From: Bacteroidaceae bacterium | GTDB lineage: Bacteria; Bacteroidota; Bacteroidia; Bacteroidales; Bacteroidaceae | Direction of reading: 5' to 3' | Assembly: GCA_017448965.1 (NCBI GenBank) | Contig: JAFSKK010000006.1 | Span: 1 to 64,000, forward strand | Length of the DNA: 64,000 nucleotides | Shown here: positions 58,701 to 64,000 of the stretch, in pieces | Position numbering within the stretch: position 1 is the first letter of the stretch | Layout: each line of letters starts with the position of its first letter | The notes under the pieces: model-generated | Databases searched by the model: none | Told to the model about the DNA's origin: nothing | What the model saw: only the letters and a program-made list of their open reading frames with translations | Position numbers and translations under genes: made by a program

Positions 58701-59462
58701 GCGATAGTTGCTCTGCCAACCCGTGCCAGGCACCAAAATAATGCCCGTGAATCCGTTGGCTCGAATCTTGTCCACGATGGGCTGGAAGAAATCGTGCATC
58801 GCCCTTGACGACGACGAGCCATCATTCATGTACAGGTTCACAGGCTCATTGGCCAGCTCAATGCTGATTTGACCGCTATACTTCAAAATGGAGTCATTCT
58901 GCGTCACACGATCCCACACATCAAGCAAATATTTCTGGTAACTGCCACCCACATAAATGTTGTGAGGACAAACGCCAGGTGGCCGCATGATGACATAAAG
59001 TCCATGCTTCATAGCACTCTGAGCTATCGGGAAAAAGAGGCTCTTCAAGTAGGAAGTCAGTTTTGATCCCGTATAATGGCTGATGTCAGCCTCTCCTGTG
59101 CCAGATTCCCGACTATCCTGCGTCCATGCACCCGCATTTCCGTTTGTCCAACAGGGGTCAAGGTGCAGACGGAACAAGTTGCAATATGCTCCCTGCGTCG
59201 TGTCGGTGATGGCGGTAAAGAGTTTGTTGAAATACGTCTTACAGTTGGTGGCACCTGTAGATGAAATCCCACCATCCCATCTGTAATTGTTGAAATAGGG
59301 ATTCGGCGTGTCCATCACACCATGCAGCACAACCTTGTTGCCATGCTGGTCTTTGAAATAGTTTCCCTCCACATGCAGTGGCGACAAACGTCCGTAGGAA
59401 ACCTGAGCCATCGCTCCCAGCGACAGGCTCAAAGTCATTAAGACAAATAGTAATTTCTTCAT
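55716..59462 (-). CDS. Modular GH5-GH43 glycanase with C-terminal Big2-like and binding domains
   Basis: 1248 residues from ATG 59462 (signal peptide 'MKKLLFVLMTLSLSLGAMAQ'). About 25-440: clan GH-A domain with acid/base Glu in 'SIELANEPVNL' (near 206) and nucleophile Glu in 'IVITEVDWSPH' (near 307), best placed in GH5. About 445-760: GH43 propeller of the GH43_12 type ('INADFPDVDVIRVDDTYYMV', 'HDPGWLFDDGENGDGNLYVA', 'GLEGTHMYHIGDYYYLYC'). About 790-980: beta-xylosidase C-terminal-like sandwich ('VAGLSVFQNPYSFIAVKMEN'). Then a Big2-like domain ('SNPEVATVKGGRIVGLQDGE'), a beta-sandwich and the tail 'STLDGRRLARPEKGINIIKK'. It could cut a backbone and remove side chains in one protein. Confidence 0.88.
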   Translation of the reverse strand: MKKLLFVLMTLSLSLGAMAQVSYGRLSPLHVEGNYFKDQHGNKVVLHGVMDTPNPYFNNYRWDGGISSTGATNCKTYFNKLFTAITDTTQGAYCNLFRLHLDPCWTNGNAGAWTQDSRESGTGEADISHYTGSKLTSYLKSLFFPIAQSAMKHGLYVIMRPPGVCPHNIYVGGSYQKYLLDVWDRVTQNDSILKYSGQISIELANEPVNLYMNDGSSSSRAMHDFFQPIVDKIRANGFTGIILVPGTGWQSNYRDYATYPIEGYNIGYAVHNYAGWYDNSDDHCDVNNAIKKFGESVPVLSTNPIVITEVDWSPHKPEAQGHYDEHGNWVVPNYGTWATASTSKWGKAYKAILDYYGNISMTLTGTGDFIDIDAYINNRKVVPAFKTAMEANGVDPYEACGVACFEWYKEYYHQDYPGKSYTRAWTADQGNGTYINPIINADFPDVDVIRVDDTYYMVSTTMYHFPGATILKSKDLVNWEYCANPLEKILDNDDYSLLNGKHHYAQGMWASSLSYHDGKFYLYFPCSTWAPDRQSILLTATNPEGQWEDTRLSGIYHDPGWLFDDGENGDGNLYVACGINNIDVIKMNPKTFKEIEKKTVISKNDAGLEGTHMYHIGDYYYLYCTYNHGDYVDYFTSSQTIFRSTNPMGPYEECPYRVFYDSAIHQGALVQTQTGEWWTMLFKDAGAVGRIPYLEPVVWENGWPVIGNNGVDVSKAKSSSKLSYYKKPDVGAFYERTYLPTNETFTSPRLGMQWQWNHNPDNGAWSLMANPGNMRLYTANVTDYLVSARNSLSQRIFGTSPEGTSQIKYMNSYGTIKMDISHMEEGDVAGLSVFQNPYSFIAVKMENGKKHLYSQRCTFDGQNHAVAETLNGDEVNADVIYLRAIVNFATKSCKYYYSIDNAQWIQWGVTMTMNYTLDFFVGQRFYLFNFATQELGGYVDIDWFSTEPEYTEEMYYAPGTLQTFTEDDLIMESLKADVTKVSLMPGSSKTFHIVSTAKSGMQNDVTSSCSYVSSNPEVATVKGGRIVGLQDGEATITATYYDIMQNSQSVTINVSVSPFPLTKENFNPSIFASGTFDENKKTFRAGQNGFGGWTYSAGLDLSAYNYLVVKLKYTATSCAPSFRLFDANNYWGDAYIKDFGSSKKIKIDLHDMKASNGKVIDPSHIYIAGFWTNGSSSIYIDDVFLSMDGTNPIATDIEGIELPEEVMGVSTEISTLDGRRLARPEKGINIIKKTYSDGTVETKKILVQ

Positions 59463-59501
59463 TTTTCTATCGATTGTTTTGTACATTATTTATTTTGGCG
59501 G

Positions 59502-59509
59502 CAAAATTA
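59502..59509 (-). promoter_or_regulatory. -7 box of the GH5-GH43 gene
   Basis: Leftward TAATTTTG, about 40 nt before the ATG at 59462. No clear TTTG at the right distance upstream. Confidence 0.5.
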
Positions 59510-59562
59510 CTGATGATTCTCCAACACCACTTTTCTTTAGAGTACATTTATTTGCGGATAGG

Positions 59563-60249
59563 TTACACCGCCTCCGAAAAAAGCCGCTCAGAAAGGGCAT
59601 TTGGGCTGTCAGCGATGACTTGAGCACCACACTGCTCAAGCCAGCCCTTGTCGCGAAATCCCCAACTGACAGCAATGCATGCCAGCCCCGCATTTTGAGC
59701 CGTCAGCAAGTCCACCTCGCTGTCTCCCACATAGACACACTCCGACTTCCGTATCTCCCGTCCATGCAGCAGGGAGAGTTGTCGGATGGCCTCATTCACC
59801 ATGTCGGGAGCAGGTTTCCGCTTCACAGTCGGAGTCTCTCCGATGGCGACATCGATGCAGTCGGCAAAGAAAGCCTTGTGGAGGTCTTTCACCGCTGGAG
59901 CCAGTTTATTGCTCACGATGGCGGTGAAGAGGCCCCTCCGCTTGCATTCCCTGAGCAAGGCAGGAATGCCCTCGTAGGGAGCAGTCCTGTCCATCGAGTG
60001 CACCACATAGTGGGCACGGAACGCATCCAGCACACGCTCCTTCAGCGCCTCGTCGGCATCGGGACAAGCCCGTTCCACACTCTGCCACACCAGACGCCTC
60101 ACGCCATTGCCCAGAAAGCGGCGCGTGTCCTCCTTCGTGTTAGGCGGCAGCCCACCCGCCTCGCGCAAAGCATAAGACACACTCTCGTGCAAATCGTCGA
60201 GCGTGTTCATCAAGGTGCCGTCCAAATCAAACAGAATGGTTGTCAGCAT
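59563..60249 (-). CDS. HAD-superfamily phosphatase, phosphoglycolate phosphatase-like
   Basis: 228 residues. HAD motifs: 'TILFDLDGTLMNTLDDL' (nucleophile DxD), 'FTAIVSNKLAPAVKDL' (Ser motif II), 'VKRKPAPDMVNEAI' (Lys motif III) and 'CVYVGDSEVDLLTAQNAGLA' (motif IV). A helical cap lies between motifs I and II, as in Gph and beta-phosphoglucomutase relatives. The likely role is house-cleaning hydrolysis of phosphoglycolate or related phosphates. The start overlaps the end of the upstream reductase gene by 7 nt. Confidence 0.9.
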   Translation of the reverse strand: MLTTILFDLDGTLMNTLDDLHESVSYALREAGGLPPNTKEDTRRFLGNGVRRLVWQSVERACPDADEALKERVLDAFRAHYVVHSMDRTAPYEGIPALLRECKRRGLFTAIVSNKLAPAVKDLHKAFFADCIDVAIGETPTVKRKPAPDMVNEAIRQLSLLHGREIRKSECVYVGDSEVDLLTAQNAGLACIAVSWGFRDKGWLEQCGAQVIADSPNALSERLFSEAV

Positions 60250-61157
60250 ACACGTGTTTCTTCCAAGAATCTCAACTCCGCTTCCAGCATCTCCAGTTTC
60301 TCCATGCGATAACCTGCCTTACGTGCCTCTTCGATGGGACGGGTGTAGAGATACTCTATCTCCATCGGACGCTTGAACTCAAAGTCGAGTTTCATGCTAG
60401 GCGAATAAGGAGTCATGTGCACCGTGTTGTATATCATCTTGTCGGCAAACGTCTCGTCGATGTTCTTCACCCCACATGCCTGTGCCGCCTCAATCACCTC
60501 CATCATCTGGTCTTTGATGAGCTGCAAGGTGCTGGGATGCTGCAGCAGGATATCTGTCTGCGTGTTCAGCGCCACCGTCATGCCATTGAAGGGCATGTTC
60601 CACACAGCCTTCTTCCATCGTGCCTCCAGATACTCCACCTCATTGGCATCGATACCGGCGGCACGGAAGTCGTTCACCACCTCATCAATCCGTGCCTGAT
60701 TCTTGCACGAAAAGTTGCCGATGTTGATGTAACCATAACACTGATGGTTCACCCTTCCGGGCTCTGTCTTCGCACTACAAATGAATGCCAAACCAGCCGC
60801 CAACTGCACTTCTGGGAACATCTTCTGCACATCCTCCTCCACACCGATGCCATTCTGAATCAACACCACCAGCGTGTCTTCCTTCAGCAATGGAGGCAGC
60901 AAGTTAGGCAGCAAATGGTTGTTCACCGTCTTCAAGCCAATCAGCACGACGTCACACTTCGGCATGTCTGCAGCATCACCATAAGCATTCACATGTGCAA
61001 GGTGGAAACTGCCATCGCAGGAGTCCACCTGAAAGCCACGCTCCTTCACATATTGATAATCACTATGGGAAAGGAAATGCACCTCCTTACCCGAATGTGC
61101 CAACTTGGCTCCATAATAGCCGCCAATGGCACCTGCTCCAATCACTCCGTATCTCAT
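60243..61157 (-). CDS. 2-Dehydropantoate 2-reductase family (ketopantoate reductase)
   Basis: 304 residues from ATG 61157 ('MRYGVIGAGAIGGYYGAKLA'); the frame extends 4 codons upstream. The N-terminal GxGAIG Rossmann motif binds NADPH; 'CDVVLIGLKTVNNHLLPNLL' and 'LVVLIQNGIGVEEDVQKMFP' follow, then the C-terminal helical domain with the conserved Lys in 'ARWKKAVWNMPFNGMTVAL'. The panE activity reduces ketopantoate to pantoate for coenzyme A synthesis; because several paralogues exist in many genomes, the symbol panE is not assigned here. Confidence 0.88.
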   Translation of the reverse strand: MRYGVIGAGAIGGYYGAKLAHSGKEVHFLSHSDYQYVKERGFQVDSCDGSFHLAHVNAYGDAADMPKCDVVLIGLKTVNNHLLPNLLPPLLKEDTLVVLIQNGIGVEEDVQKMFPEVQLAAGLAFICSAKTEPGRVNHQCYGYINIGNFSCKNQARIDEVVNDFRAAGIDANEVEYLEARWKKAVWNMPFNGMTVALNTQTDILLQHPSTLQLIKDQMMEVIEAAQACGVKNIDETFADKMIYNTVHMTPYSPSMKLDFEFKRPMEIEYLYTRPIEEARKAGYRMEKLEMLEAELRFLEETRVC

Positions 61158-61308
61158 GTCGTCAATCAATTTATGCGTGCAAAGGTAGTGAAAAAAAAGA
61201 ATTCAGCCATCCCTTTCGGAGTAAAATTCGAAATGGAGAAAGGGAGAGAGGTGGTAACTCAACAAACGGAAAGGAAGAATTGCCACAACCTCTTTAACGG
61301 TTCTTACA

Positions 61309-61373
61309 GTGCCTCTAAACCGACGTCGTCGATGTCGACCAACCGATGTCGACGACGTCGATTCAGAGGCTAC
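61309..61373. repeat. Palindromic repeat, copy F of the CTTCCACA..CCTC family
   Basis: GTGCCTCTAAACCGACGTC on the left and GATTCAGAGGCTACGA on the right enclose CGACGTCGTCGATGTCG and CGATGTCGACGACGTCG. To the left a further CCACAACCTCTT, to the right AACGACGTAGAGGAAAT words are repeated. It fills most of the 61158-61474 gap; no gene is seen in the remainder. Confidence 0.8.
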
Positions 61374-61474
61374 GACGTAGAGGAAATCAGAACAACGACG
61401 TAGAGGAAATGGAGGATGTGACGTAAAGGTAACGGAGGATGTGGAAGAGAATCAGCGGAGGTGGTGGAAGATAG

Positions 61475-62692
61475 TCACCCTTCCACCTTCGTGCATTTGA
61501 GCAACACATCACCCATTCCCCTCACTTTGGCACCAAAGAGGTAGATGTCGCCACCATCCTTGATGCGCGTGCGTTGACGCAGTTGGTCGGCTGTCATGAT
61601 GAAGTTTCGGGTGGCAATGTTGGCTTGAGGAATCGCCCGCAGGAGCAGTTTGAGCGTCTTGGAGGAGAAAGGAATTTGTTCGCTGACGATGAAGGTTCGG
61701 CCGGGAAAATCAGGAATCAGGTCATCGGAGGTCATCAGATGCGTTTCAAAGTCCAGCTGGCACACAGGAAAACGCTGACAGAGAGGACCATACGCCTGTG
61801 CTTTCATGAGCGTGACATCTGGCTCATAGACCCACCTCAACCCTCCCTGTTGAGGGAGGGAGAGTATTCTGGGGGGAATATTCTCCGAAAAATCATACGA
61901 GTATTCAATAGTCCTATCTGCCAAGAAATCCACACAATGCATCCGTACTTCATTCCCACTGCGACAGCCCTCCCCCTTTGGGGGTCGGGGGGCTTTTACT
62001 AATACCTCCTTGCACTCGTTCTTCACCCCCACCACATACACATCCGTCACCCCTTTCAGCTTCCTCAAGACATCGGTCAGATCCACCATTGGTGAAAGTT
62101 TCACCAGCACCATCCCGGCGTGACTCAGCAGTTCGTCCTGCCACTCCACGATGTTGGGTTCACAATCCTCCATCGCATAGACGCGGCTGCCATCACCAGC
62201 ACGACGGGCAGGGTCGAGATAGATGACATCCACCGATGGAATCGACAACTCCCGTCCATCGCCGCATCTCACTTCCACCTCTGGATGCTTTCCATCCTTT
62301 AGCACCCGAAAGTTATGCTGGGCAATCTCACACAGTTCCTCATTCCTCTCCGTATAAATCGCCCGCTCCATCCCCTCCGACATATACCAGAAATCCACAC
62401 CCATGCCACCCGTCATATCGCAAAGGCTCTTCCCCTCAATGATGCTCCGCTTATACCGTGCTGTCGCCTCCGAACTGCATTGCTCCGCAGGCACTCTGCC
62501 GCCCATCACCAACTCCGCATTCGCATACCACTCAGGCAACTTCCCCTTCAGCCGCTTCCTCGCCCCAATCTGCTCCACAGCAAACGGCACATCAATCCCC
62601 TGATACCGTCGAGCCGCCAGAAGCAACTCAGCCGTATCATCATTCAGATGTTGCTGGATGAAATCACGAAGTTCAGGTGTCCAAGTCATCAT
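61475..62692 (-). CDS. THUMP-like class I SAM-dependent methyltransferase with repeat-derived insertions
   Basis: 405 residues. N-terminal helical part ('ELRDFIQQHLNDDTAELLLA'), then the SAM-binding Rossmann core: 'SLCDMTGGMGVDFWYMSEGM' (motif I), 'AIYTERNEELCEIAQHNF', 'VDVIYLDPARRAGDGSRVYA' (DPAR catalytic-site motif) and 'GMVLVKLSPMVDLTDVLRKL'. The C-terminal ~100 residues are the THUMP-like region. Bacteroidetes homologues are uncharacterised but resemble RNA methyltransferases. Two in-frame segments, 'KAPRPPKGEGCRSG' and 'PPRILSLPQQGGLRW', are encoded by GC-rich palindromic repeats and probably form surface loops. Confidence 0.85.
   Translation of the reverse strand: MMTWTPELRDFIQQHLNDDTAELLLAARRYQGIDVPFAVEQIGARKRLKGKLPEWYANAELVMGGRVPAEQCSSEATARYKRSIIEGKSLCDMTGGMGVDFWYMSEGMERAIYTERNEELCEIAQHNFRVLKDGKHPEVEVRCGDGRELSIPSVDVIYLDPARRAGDGSRVYAMEDCEPNIVEWQDELLSHAGMVLVKLSPMVDLTDVLRKLKGVTDVYVVGVKNECKEVLVKAPRPPKGEGCRSGNEVRMHCVDFLADRTIEYSYDFSENIPPRILSLPQQGGLRWVYEPDVTLMKAQAYGPLCQRFPVCQLDFETHLMTSDDLIPDFPGRTFIVSEQIPFSSKTLKLLLRAIPQANIATRNFIMTADQLRQRTRIKDGGDIYLFGAKVRGMGDVLLKCTKVEG
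61841..61998. repeat. Two CCCTCCC..GGGAGGG palindromes inside a coding sequence
   Basis: 61841-61872 contains CAACCCTCCCTGTTGAGGGA and following GGGAGAG. 61967-61998 contains CAGCCCTCCCCCTTTGGGGG and following TCGGGGGGCT. They belong to the same broad type as the repeats at 7893-8040. Both keep the reading frame of the methyltransferase gene and add about 14 residues each. Confidence 0.75.
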
Positions 62693-62799
62693 TTCGTTTA
62701 CTACTAATTCTTATCTCGTTCGAATTCGCTCGGAATTCCAACTTTTTATGAGCGACCAAATTGAGGCGTTTCCGACAGCTTTTTACGAAATCCCTCGTC

Positions 62800-63012
62800 T
62801 CAATCGACAGCATCAACTTCACCTGCATCAGCCCACGTTGATCGATGAGTTATTTTGTACTTCTTATTCTTATTTTCACCCTCAGCGTTTAAATATCCCC
62901 AATCTGCAAGACGCGTCAAATACCGTCTGGCATTCCTTTCATCTATGCCCATCGCTATTGTGATGCCATCTATTTCGTGATTGAATAGAAGAAGGAGGCT
63001 ATGTGAAAGCAT
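62800..63012 (-). CDS. Small winged-helix-like protein
   Basis: 70 residues, AT-richer than the genes before it. 'IAMGIDERNARRYLTRLADW' followed by 'GYLNAEGENKNKKYKI' resembles the recognition helix and wing of a winged-helix domain (as in ArsR/MarR-like or Fic-associated modules). Its ATG overlaps the stop of the upstream gene (TAATG), so the two are translationally coupled, and the pair might be the split parts of one ancestral protein. The function is unknown. Confidence 0.55.
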   Translation of the reverse strand: MLSHSLLLLFNHEIDGITIAMGIDERNARRYLTRLADWGYLNAEGENKNKKYKITHRSTWADAGEVDAVD

Positions 63013-63221
63013 TATTTTTCTCTATCTGCCACCAATATCGGAACAAGCGTCAATGCTTCTTCGATGAGTTTTTCTGCATTCTCACCAAACAGAATCTCTG
63101 CCCATACTCTATCGACTTCGCGTACTTGCGGAGAACGGAGATTGATAAACTCGTCTATCGGGGTTGATACTATTCGTTGTTTTTCCTCCTCTGACAATTC
63201 TGATGTAACGGGAACGTGCAT
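63012..63221 (-). CDS. Small acidic protein of unknown function
   Basis: 69 residues, predicted helical ('EEEKQRIVSTPIDEFINL', 'VWAEILFGENAEKLIEEALT'). I recognise no family. It begins 14 nt after the end of the nuclease-like gene and its stop overlaps the start of the winged-helix gene. An antitoxin-like or adaptor role would fit the arrangement but is not supported by a motif. Confidence 0.5.
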   Translation of the reverse strand: MHVPVTSELSEEEKQRIVSTPIDEFINLRSPQVREVDRVWAEILFGENAEKLIEEALTLVPILVADREK

Positions 63222-63235
63222 TTAGCCTCCCCTTT

Positions 63236-64000
63236 TTACTTGACTACGAAGATCACATCTGCAAGGCTTGTGTAGTTTTGTTTCTTGAAAGAAAAATCAA
63301 TTGTTTTTAGCGACTCATTAGAGAAAGTGTCAAGATACTTCTGCACTTTTGGTTCTATCAAAGAGAATGCACGCTTCATCTTCCAAGACTGATTCATGTC
63401 TGTAGAGTCGGCTAGAATTACAAAGAGCCTGTTTTCTGCGCCAAAACGCATTTCTCCTTGGTGAGCATATAACCATGTCATTAGCTCTACAGGATTGTTC
63501 TGAACGTCTTTGATGACTTCACTTTTAGATTCATTAAGTGCCTTGATGACATCATTGTGCCCTTGCTCCATTAGCTTTTCCGTAAGGGTATAAATCTGCT
63601 GAGTCTCCGAATCATCACTACTTGCCGTAATTCCGAATTCCTTACCCTTTGATTTTAGCCACGATAAAATACCTTTACCCAATTTGACTTTGATTTTCTC
63701 GTCCATATACTGATTGGGGAAGAACGTTACTTTCAAATCTACAGGATAATCATCAATAAAGAAGTCGACGCTCTTTATCTCGCCTACAGCAGAAATAACT
63801 CTTGGATGGCGTTTAAACAAAGATTCGATAAGATATGATGTCCAATTGTTATACCAACTGTTTTGTACGTAGTTCCATGCATTGTTGGCAATCTCGCCCT
63901 GTTTGCTAACCAATTCATCGTATTCGCTAATGACTTTAACATATCTGCTGACAAGATGTTTGTCCAAAGAATTGTTCTGGTCGCCGCCCCATGCATAGTA
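63236..64000 (-). CDS. Unknown protein with PD-(D/E)XK-like motif (5' end beyond window)
   Basis: At least 254 residues; the frame is open to the window edge and continues upstream of the TTG at 63967 ('YYAWGGDQNNSLDKHLVSRY'), so the start is outside. The segment 'GEIKSVDFFIDDYPVDLKVT' has a hydrophobic strand with D, then D-L-K, as in restriction-endonuclease-like folds; a Glu ten residues earlier could complete the site. The C-terminal half is helical with no known motif. The gene is AT-richer than the region before 62.7 kb. A restriction- or defence-type nuclease is a hypothesis only. Confidence 0.6.
   Translation of the reverse strand, partial: YYAWGGDQNNSLDKHLVSRYVKVISEYDELVSKQGEIANNAWNYVQNSWYNNWTSYLIESLFKRHPRVISAVGEIKSVDFFIDDYPVDLKVTFFPNQYMDEKIKVKLGKGILSWLKSKGKEFGITASSDDSETQQIYTLTEKLMEQGHNDVIKALNESKSEVIKDVQNNPVELMTWLYAHQGEMRFGAENRLFVILADSTDMNQSWKMKRAFSLIEPKVQKYLDTFSNESLKTIDFSFKKQNYTSLADVIFVVK

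Noticed and set aside
7893..62000. Short direct and inverted repeats considered as a CRISPR array
   Set aside because: No regular repeat-spacer periodicity and no cas genes; the repeats are dispersed palindromes.

Overview
The window looks like a chromosomal segment of a Bacteroidales bacterium, most likely Prevotella in the broad sense. Evidence seen directly: at least nine promoters fit the Bacteroidetes pattern TTTG/TTG, 18-20 nt, TAnnTTTG; lipoproteins, fimbrillin-like and BACON-domain proteins and a TonB-dependent receptor are present; extracellular proteins end in a 'TLDGR..' tail; glycan-degrading enzymes carry signal peptides. No rRNA, tRNA, CRISPR array or complete classical transposase was recognised by eye.

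Layout. 1-8.5 kb: end of an AraC-type regulator, a broken secreted-protein gene, then a leftward housekeeping run (YifB/ComM ATPase, two lipoproteins, a LolE-type permease, rbfA, an O-methyltransferase, aroQ). 8.9-23.9 kb: a surface-glycan locus with glycosyltransferases, two LPS-kinase-like proteins, two LicD transferases and a full route from phosphoenolpyruvate to CMP-2-aminoethylphosphonate (PEP mutase, phosphonopyruvate decarboxylase, aminotransferase, cytidylyltransferase). This predicts a cell-surface glycan decorated with aminoethylphosphonate. 23.9-27.5 kb: phosphodiesterase, TonB receptor with a His/Cys-rich small membrane protein, HU-like protein. 27.6-29.2 kb: a decayed hipBA locus between two direct copies of a palindromic repeat. 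29.2-36.2 kb: fimbrillin-like and BACON lipoproteins, a frameshifted KilA-N gene, an AAA ATPase, hsp20. 36.4-42.7 kb: a second glycan locus (GT-C-like membrane protein, GtrB-type GT2, WecD-like and WecE-like enzymes, RmlB), consistent with dTDP-Fuc4NAc-type sugar synthesis. 42.7-47.3 kb: yjbQ and the korAB 2-oxoacid:ferredoxin oxidoreductase operon, into which two GxxExxY genes are set. 47.8-59.5 kb: a hemicellulose-degradation group (GH127, GH31, GH3 and a GH5-GH43 fusion). 59.5-64 kb: HAD phosphatase, ketopantoate reductase, a THUMP-like methyltransferase, and an AT-richer set of unknown genes running off the window.

The strongest unusual signal is a pair of units of 543 bp and 542 bp (44172-44714 and 46634-47175). 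Each holds one GxxExxY (PD-(D/E)XK-like) gene between inverted repeats made of short iterated words (ATTCG in one, CGATAATT in the other), and the two sit on either side of korA within one operon. The CGATAATT arms are perfect over 50 bp. Shorter inverted repeats of the same style but with no gene inside lie upstream of rbfA, between two glycosyltransferase genes, and next to the TonB receptor.

A second theme is repeats that enter or reshape genes. There is an intergenic palindrome family with conserved outer arms (CTTCCACAGCCTCTAAA-like) and variable cores in about six copies. There are also CCCTCCCC..GGGGAGGG palindromes that encode parts of AroQ, the O-methyltransferase and the THUMP-like methyltransferase.
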